A DNA stretch of 64,000 nt from Escherichia boydii (lineage in GTDB: Bacteria; Pseudomonadota; Gammaproteobacteria; Enterobacterales; Enterobacteriaceae), in NCBI GenBank assembly GCA_041890495.1, contig CP169086.1, positions 2,666,001 to 2,730,000 on the forward strand. The letters are read 5' to 3'. Position numbers and translations under genes: made by a program. The notes below the pieces were generated by a model that saw only the letters and a program-made list of their open reading frames with translations, was not told the DNA's origin and did no database searches. Shown one piece after another: positions 59,121-64,000 of this stretch (the stretch's first letter is position 1; each line of letters starts with the position of its first letter).

Positions 59121-59252
59121 AAAAGTTTGATGCTCAAAGAATTAAACTTCGTAATGAATTACGTGTTCACTCTTGAGACTTGGTATTCATTTTTCGTCTT
59201 GCGACGTTAAGAATCCGTATCTTCGAGTGCCCACACAGATTGTCTGATAAAT

Positions 59253-59264
59253 TGTTAAAGAGCA
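59253..59264 (-). promoter_or_regulatory. boxA antitermination site in the rRNA leader
   Basis: TGCTCTTTAACA on the minus strand, about 130 bases before 16S, the standard leader boxA. Confidence 0.88.
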
Positions 59265-59304
59265 GTTGCGACGCGGCTTTCAGCTCACTGTCGCGAGGTG
59301 GCGT

Positions 59305-59332
59305 ATATTACGCTTTCCTCTTTCAGAGTCAA
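59305..59332 (-). promoter_or_regulatory. rRNA promoter P2
   Basis: On the minus strand TTGACT (59327-59332), 16-base spacer, TAATAT (59305-59310), followed by a GC-rich discriminator, as in E. coli rrn P2. Confidence 0.85.
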
Positions 59333-59415
59333 CCCTGAATTTCAGGATTTTTTCTCTTCAACCGAACCGGCTGTTTGTGTGAAGTGATTCACATCCGCCG
59401 TGTCGATGGAGGCGC

Positions 59416-59443
59416 ATTATAGGGAGTCAGCTCAGGAAGACAA
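59416..59443 (-). promoter_or_regulatory. rRNA promoter P1
   Basis: On the minus strand TTGTCT (59438-59443), 16-base spacer, TATAAT (59416-59421) and a GCGCC discriminator, the features of growth-rate and ppGpp-controlled P1. A/T-rich DNA just upstream (59449-59470) can be the UP element. The 59121-59483 stretch holds only the two promoters, boxA and leader processing sequence. Confidence 0.88.
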
Positions 59444-59483
59444 GCGGAAAAATGCATTTTTATTTCAACCGCTCATCTTTTAA

Positions 59484-60059
59484 TCATTGCGCCGGTTTTT
59501 GCTGCTTTTTTATCGCTTGCGGCAGGTCTGCCAGGCTATTTAACACCCAATCTGCCGCGTTTTCTGCTTCAGGTGTAATAGGTTTACCCGTACGCACCAG
59601 CACTTTTGTTCCCACGTTCGCCGCAACCGCTGCCTGCATATCTTCTAATTTATCGCCCACCATATAAGAAGCGGCCATATCAATATGCAAATAATCGCGT
59701 GCTGACAAAAGCATCCCCGGATGTGGTTTGCGGCAATCGCAGACCTGGCGAAACTCTTCAACACTACCCTGCGGATGATGCGGGCAATAATAGATACCAT
59801 CCAGATCGACATCTCGGTCCGCCAGCGACCAGTCCATCCACTCGGTCAGCGTTTCAAACTGTGCTTCGGTAAATTTACCGCGAGCAATGCCAGACTGGTT
59901 GGTTACTACCACCAGCGCAAAGCCCATTTTTTTTAGCTCGCGCATAGCGTCAATAACACCGTCGATAAATTCAAAGTTGTCGATCTCATGGACATAGCCG
60001 TGATCGACATTAATGGTGCCATCACGGTCAAGAAAAATTGCGGGTACGCTCTTCGCCAC
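59484..60059 (-). CDS. gmhB: D-glycero-beta-D-manno-heptose 1,7-bisphosphate phosphatase
   Basis: Removes the C7 phosphate in ADP-heptose synthesis for LPS core. 191-residue HAD phosphatase with FLDRDGTIN (nucleophile Asp and acid Asp), VVTNQSGIARG, and the zinc loop with CPHHPQG and CDCRKPHPGM. Identical to K-12 GmhB as recalled. Located directly upstream of the rRNA operon promoters on the same strand. Confidence 0.97.
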   Translation of the reverse strand: MAKSVPAIFLDRDGTINVDHGYVHEIDNFEFIDGVIDAMRELKKMGFALVVVTNQSGIARGKFTEAQFETLTEWMDWSLADRDVDLDGIYYCPHHPQGSVEEFRQVCDCRKPHPGMLLSARDYLHIDMAASYMVGDKLEDMQAAVAANVGTKVLVRTGKPITPEAENAADWVLNSLADLPQAIKKQQKPAQ

Positions 60060-60148
60060 CTTTTATAGCTCCTTAATAAGGCATGTGACGCTAGTATCGC
60101 ATGTTTCGACCTGCAAGAAAGTGCTCTTCGCATAAACCTGATTGATTT

Positions 60149-60172
60149 AGACGTCTGGATGCCTTAACATCC
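60149..60172. promoter_or_regulatory. MetJ operator of metNIQ
   Basis: Consecutive 8-mers AGACGTCT (perfect consensus), GGATGCCT and TAACATCC, about 75 bases upstream of metN. This is the known metD operator arrangement, repressed by MetJ with S-adenosylmethionine. Confidence 0.88.
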
Positions 60173-60246
60173 ATTTCATTGACGGCGTTGCCCGTTTCAG
60201 GCATTCGAGATGCCACGACTAACTTAATGACGATAATAAATAATCA

Positions 60247-61278
60247 ATGATAAAACTTTCGAATATCACCAAAGTGTTCCACCAGGGCACCCGCACCATC
60301 CAGGCGTTGAACAACGTCAGCCTGCATGTGCCAGCTGGACAAATTTATGGCGTTATCGGTGCCTCAGGCGCGGGTAAGAGTACGCTTATACGTTGTGTAA
60401 ACCTGCTGGAGCGCCCAACCGAGGGTAGCGTGCTGGTCGATGGCCAGGAACTGACCACGCTGTCAGAATCCGAGTTGACCAAAGCTCGCCGCCAGATTGG
60501 TATGATTTTCCAGCATTTTAACCTGCTCTCTTCGCGTACTGTTTTTGGCAACGTGGCTCTGCCGCTGGAGCTGGACAACACACCGAAAGACGAGATCAAA
60601 CGTCGCGTGACGGAATTGCTGTCATTGGTTGGTCTTGGTGATAAGCATGATAGCTATCCGTCGAACCTTTCCGGTGGGCAGAAACAGCGCGTGGCAATTG
60701 CCCGTGCGTTAGCCAGCAATCCCAAAGTATTGCTGTGTGATGAAGCCACCAGCGCGCTGGACCCGGCAACGACACGTTCTATTCTCGAACTGCTGAAAGA
60801 CATCAACCGCCGTCTGGGTTTGACGATTCTGTTGATCACTCACGAAATGGACGTTGTGAAGCGCATTTGTGATTGCGTGGCGGTCATCAGCAATGGCGAA
60901 CTGATCGAGCAGGACACGGTAAGTGAAGTGTTCTCGCATCCGAAAACGCCGCTGGCGCAGAAATTTATTCAGTCGACCCTGCATCTGGATATCCCGGAAG
61001 ATTACCAGGAACGTCTGCAAGCGGAGCCATTTACTGACTGCGTGCCGATGCTGCGTCTGGAGTTTACCGGCCAATCGGTCGATGCCCCACTGCTTTCTGA
61101 AACCGCGCGTCGTTTCAACGTCAACAACAACATTATTAGCGCGCAGATGGATTACGCCGGTGGCGTTAAGTTCGGCATCATGCTGACTGAAATGCACGGC
61201 ACACAACAAGATACGCAAGCCGCCATTGCCTGGCTGCAGGAACACCATGTAAAAGTAGAGGTACTGGGTTATGTCTGA
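60247..61278 (+). CDS. metN: Methionine ABC transporter ATPase
   Basis: ATPase of the D/L-methionine importer, 343 residues. Walker [10 protein letters not shown], signature [15 protein letters not shown], Walker [13 protein letters not shown]; the C-terminal NIL domain (about 265-343) binds methionine and gives transinhibition. Matches K-12 MetN apart from one Ile/Val change. Its end overlaps metI by eight bases. Confidence 0.97.
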
Positions 61279-61924
61279 GCCGATGATGTGGCTGCTGGTT
61301 CGTGGCGTATGGGAAACGCTGGCAATGACCTTCGTATCCGGTTTTTTTGGCTTTGTGATTGGTCTGCCGGTTGGCGTTCTGCTTTATGTCACGCGTCCGG
61401 GGCAAATTATTGCTAACGCGAAGCTGTATCGTACCGTTTCTGCGATTGTGAACATTTTCCGTTCCATCCCGTTCATTATCTTGCTGGTATGGATGATTCC
61501 GTTTACCCGCGTTATTGTCGGTACATCGATTGGTTTGCAGGCAGCGATTGTTCCGTTAACCGTTGGTGCAGCACCGTTTATTGCCCGTATGGTCGAGAAC
61601 GCTCTGCTGGAGATCCCAACCGGGTTAATTGAAGCTTCCCGCGCAATGGGTGCCACGCCGATGCAGATCGTCCGTAAGGTGCTGTTACCGGAAGCGCTGC
61701 CTGGTCTGGTGAATGCGGCAACTATCACCCTGATTACCCTGGTCGGTTATTCCGCGATGGGTGGTGCAGTCGGTGCCGGTGGTTTAGGTCAGATTGGCTA
61801 TCAGTATGGCTACATCGGCTATAACGCGACGGTGATGAATACGGTACTGGTATTGCTGGTCATTCTGGTTTATTTAATTCAGTTCGCAGGCGACCGCATC
61901 GTCCGGGCTGTCACTCGCAAGTAA
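61271..61924 (+). CDS. metI: Methionine ABC transporter permease
   Basis: Inner-membrane subunit, 217 residues, five predicted helices, EAA loop at [28 protein letters not shown] (in parts [13 protein letters not shown] and VLLPEALPG). Dimer that couples to MetN. Overlaps metN by eight bases and precedes metQ by 39. Confidence 0.97.
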
Positions 61925-61963
61925 CGTTCAACACAACATAAATAATTGAAGAAGGAATAAGGT

Positions 61964-62779
61964 ATGGCGTTCAAATTCAAAACCTTTGCGGCAGTGGGAG
62001 CCCTGATTGGATCACTGGCACTGGTAGGCTGCGGTCAGGATGAAAAAGATCCAAACCACATTAAAGTCGGCGTGATTGTTGGTGCCGAACAGCAGGTTGC
62101 AGAAGTCGCGCAGAAAGTTGCGAAAGACAAATATGGCCTGGACGTTGAGCTGGTAACCTTCAACGACTATGTTCTGCCAAACGAAGCATTGAGCAAAGGC
62201 GATATCGACGCCAACGCCTTCCAGCATAAACCGTACCTTGATCAGCAACTGAAAGATCGTGGCTACAAACTGGTCGCAGTAGGCAACACTTTTGTTTATC
62301 CGATTGCTGGTTACTCCAAGAAAATCAAATCACTGGATGAACTGCAGGATGGTTCGCAGGTTGCCGTGCCAAACGATCCAACTAACCTTGGTCGTTCACT
62401 GCTGCTGCTGCAAAAAGTGGGCTTGATCAAACTGAAAGATGGCGTTGGCCTGCTGCCGACCGTACTTGATGTTGTTGAGAACCCAAAAAATCTGAAAATT
62501 GTTGAGCTGGAAGCACCGCAGCTGCCTCGCTCTCTGGACGACGCGCAAATCGCTCTGGCAGTTATCAATACCACCTATGCCAGCCAGATTGGCCTGACTC
62601 CAGCGAAAGACGGTATCTTTGTTGAAGATAAAGACTCCCCGTACGTAAACCTGATCGTAACGCGTGAAGATAACAAAGACGCCGAGAACGTGAAGAAATT
62701 CGTCCAGGCTTATCAGTCTGACGAAGTTTACGAAGCAGCAAACAAAGTGTTTAACGGCGGCGCTGTTAAAGGCTGGTAA
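61964..62779 (+). CDS. metQ: Methionine-binding lipoprotein
   Basis: Periplasmic D/L-methionine-binding protein tethered to the inner membrane, 271 residues. Lipobox LALVGCGQD (Cys23). NlpA-family fold with HIKVGVIVGAEQQVAEVAQ at the start of the mature part and FNDYVLPNEALSKGDIDANAFQH in two pieces. Aspartate-like residue after Cys is not present. Followed by a short hairpin. Confidence 0.97.
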   Translation: MAFKFKTFAAVGALIGSLALVGCGQDEKDPNHIKVGVIVGAEQQVAEVAQKVAKDKYGLDVELVTFNDYVLPNEALSKGDIDANAFQHKPYLDQQLKDRGYKLVAVGNTFVYPIAGYSKKIKSLDELQDGSQVAVPNDPTNLGRSLLLLQKVGLIKLKDGVGLLPTVLDVVENPKNLKIVELEAPQLPRSLDDAQIALAVINTTYASQIGLTPAKDGIFVEDKDSPYVNLIVTREDNKDAENVKKFVQAYQSDEVYEAANKVFNGGAVKGW

Positions 62780-62816
62780 TTTTTAGGCTGTTTCCACAAT
62801 TTGTAATATCATTCAG

Positions 62817-62834
62817 GACGGGCGCTTGCCCGTC
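62817..62834 (+). terminator. Hairpin after metQ
   Basis: Stem GACGGGC/GCCCGTC with a four-base loop, followed by a T-rich stretch; probable end of metNIQ. Confidence 0.65.
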
Positions 62835-62896
62835 TTGTCATTTTTACAAGCTCCTGATTCAATATTGACGTTTTGATCATACATTGAGGAAATACT

Positions 62897-63301
62897 ATGC
62901 GTGCTTTACCGATCTGTTTAGTAGCACTCATGCTAAGCGGCTGTTCCATGTTAAGCAGATCCCCTGTCGAACCCGTTCAAAGCACTGCACCCCAGCCGAA
63001 AGCGGAGCCTGCAAAGCCGAAAGCGCCGCGCGCCACGCCGGTCCGAATTTATACCAATGCAGAAGAATTAGTCGGCAAACCGTTCCGCGATCTCGGTGAA
63101 GTCAGTGGCGACTCTTGCCAGGCCTCTAATCAGGACTCTCCGCCGAGCATTCCAACCGCACGTAAGCGGATGCAAATCAACGCCTCTAAAATGAAAGCCA
63201 ATGCTGTATTACTGCATAGCTGCGAAGTCACCAGCGGTACGCCGGGCTGCTATCGTCAGGCTGTATGTATCGGCTCTGCGCTTAACATTACGGCGAAATG
63301 A
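62897..63301 (+). CDS. rcsF: Outer-membrane lipoprotein RcsF, envelope stress sensor
   Basis: Senses LPS and peptidoglycan damage and activates the Rcs phosphorelay through IgaA. 134 residues: lipobox LMLSGCSM (Cys16), a Pro-rich linker (about 25-50) and a compact C-terminal domain with four cysteines (SCQASNQ, SCEVTSGTPGC, AVC) that form nonconsecutive disulfides. Matches K-12. Its stop overlaps the trmO start by four bases. Confidence 0.97.
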   Translation: MRALPICLVALMLSGCSMLSRSPVEPVQSTAPQPKAEPAKPKAPRATPVRIYTNAEELVGKPFRDLGEVSGDSCQASNQDSPPSIPTARKRMQINASKMKANAVLLHSCEVTSGTPGCYRQAVCIGSALNITAK

Positions 63302-64000
63302 GCAGTTTCCAGTTCGAGCAAATAGGCGTTATTCGCTCGCCCTATAAAGAAAAATTCGCCGTTCCGCGCCAGCCAGGTCTGGTAAAAAGCGCCAACGGCG
63401 AACTGCATCTCATTGCTCCCTACAACCAGGCCGACGCCGTTCGCGGCCTGGAAGCGTTCAGCCATTTATGGATCCTTTTCGTCTTTCATCAAACGATGGA
63501 AGGCGGCTGGCGTCCGACTGTGCGTCCACCGCGCCTCGGCGGTAACGCCAGAATGGGGGTTTTCGCTACGCGCTCCACTTTTCGCCCTAACCCAATTGGT
63601 ATGTCGCTGGTAGAGCTGAAAGAGGTTGTTTGCCATAAAGACAGCGTGATTCTAAAGCTCGGCAGTCTGGATCTGGTCGATGGTACGCCGGTAGTGGATA
63701 TCAAACCGTATCTCCCCTTTGCCGAATCGCTTCCCGATGCCAGTGCCAGCTATGCGCAAAGTGCGCCAGCTGCAGAGATGGCGGTGAGTTTTACCGCAGA
63801 GGTCGAAAAGCAGCTTTTGACGCTGGAGAAGCGTTATCCGCAGTTAACGCTGTTTATCCGCGAAGTACTGGCGCAGGACCCGCGCCCGGCCTATCGTAAA
63901 GGTGAGGAAACGGGCAAAACCTATGCCGTCTGGCTGCATGATTTTAACGTTCGCTGGCGCGTCACCGACGCAGGTTTTGAAGTCTTTGCGCTGGAACCGC
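63298..64000 (+). CDS. trmO: tRNA (adenine(37)-N6)-methyltransferase, cut by the window end
   Basis: TsaA/TrmO adds a methyl group to the N6-threonylcarbamoyl-adenosine at position 37 of tRNA-Thr. Starting at the ATG that overlaps the rcsF stop, 234 codons plus one base are visible, reaching FALEP; E. coli TrmO is 235 residues, so only the last residue and stop are missing. The SAM-binding beta-barrel shows IGVIRSPYKEKFAVPRQPG and FATRSTFRPNPIGMSLVEL. Matches K-12. Confidence 0.95.
   Translation, partial: MSSFQFEQIGVIRSPYKEKFAVPRQPGLVKSANGELHLIAPYNQADAVRGLEAFSHLWILFVFHQTMEGGWRPTVRPPRLGGNARMGVFATRSTFRPNPIGMSLVELKEVVCHKDSVILKLGSLDLVDGTPVVDIKPYLPFAESLPDASASYAQSAPAAEMAVSFTAEVEKQLLTLEKRYPQLTLFIREVLAQDPRPAYRKGEETGKTYAVWLHDFNVRWRVTDAGFEVFALEP

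Overview
The window is a stretch of an Enterobacteriaceae chromosome around proBA, nqr, fadE, an rRNA operon and metNIQ. Its main feature is that it reads as a mosaic of two genera. Four blocks encode proteins that match Escherichia coli K-12 proteins almost residue for residue, as I recall them: about 15.0-22.85 kb (thrW?/proA-pepD), 30.3-35.4 kb (yafK-fadE), 44.4-48.9 kb (aspV-mltD) and 52.9 kb to the end (dkgB, rRNA operon, gmhB, metNIQ, rcsF, trmO). The blocks between them are Enterobacter/Klebsiella-like: dinB with a complete Na+-NQR operon, yafV with a peptide ABC transporter/gamma-glutamyltransferase operon, and diverged yafE, yafD and yafC with an extra MFS gene. REP-type repeats follow the same partition. 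Either this is a real inter-genus recombinant or the assembly is chimeric; I cannot decide without reads.

Layout. 1-14.9 kb is accessory: the 5' end of mmuP with MetJ boxes, an AI-2E family permease, a GAF/HAMP diguanylate cyclase, AraC and TetR regulators, a tripartite EmrAB-type efflux operon with its own outer-membrane factor, a membrane-anchored catalase-fold peroxidase with a cytochrome b561, a secreted pterin-binding-like protein next to a GGDEF-EAL protein, and a chloramphenicol acetyltransferase. 14.9-22.9 kb: tRNA-Thr, proAB, phoE, crl, frsA, gpt, pepD. 22.9-30.1 kb: dinB (SOS box), nqrM and nqrFEDCBA without apbE. 30.4-35.4 kb: yafK, yafJ, a three-unit REP cluster, gmhA and fadE with a FadR site. 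35.5-44.4 kb: yafV, then a seven-gene operon (gntR, two ABC ATPases, binding protein, two permeases, GGT-family enzyme) preceded by two NtrC-type sites, a candidate sigma-54 promoter and an overlapping palindrome. 44.4-48.9 kb: tRNA-Asp, dnaQ, rnhA, yafS, gloB, mltD; a 0.9-kb zone here carries eight single-base indels. 48.9-52.9 kb: yafE, yafD, an MFS transporter and yafC. 52.9-59.5 kb: dkgB and an rRNA operon on the minus strand (16S, tRNA-Ile, tRNA-Ala, 23S, 5S, tRNA-Asp) with P1, P2, boxA and terminator. 59.5-64 kb: gmhB, the MetJ-controlled metNIQ operon, rcsF and trmO (cut by the window end).

Functional themes: cell-envelope and LPS precursor genes (gmhA, gmhB, mltD, yafK, rcsF, phoE), nitrogen and peptide scavenging (pepD, the ABC/GGT operon, yafV), methionine uptake under MetJ (mmuP, metNIQ), sodium-coupled respiration (nqr), drug efflux or inactivation (EmrAB-like pump, catA) and cyclic-di-GMP signalling. 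I see no CRISPR array, integrase, transposase or phage structural gene.
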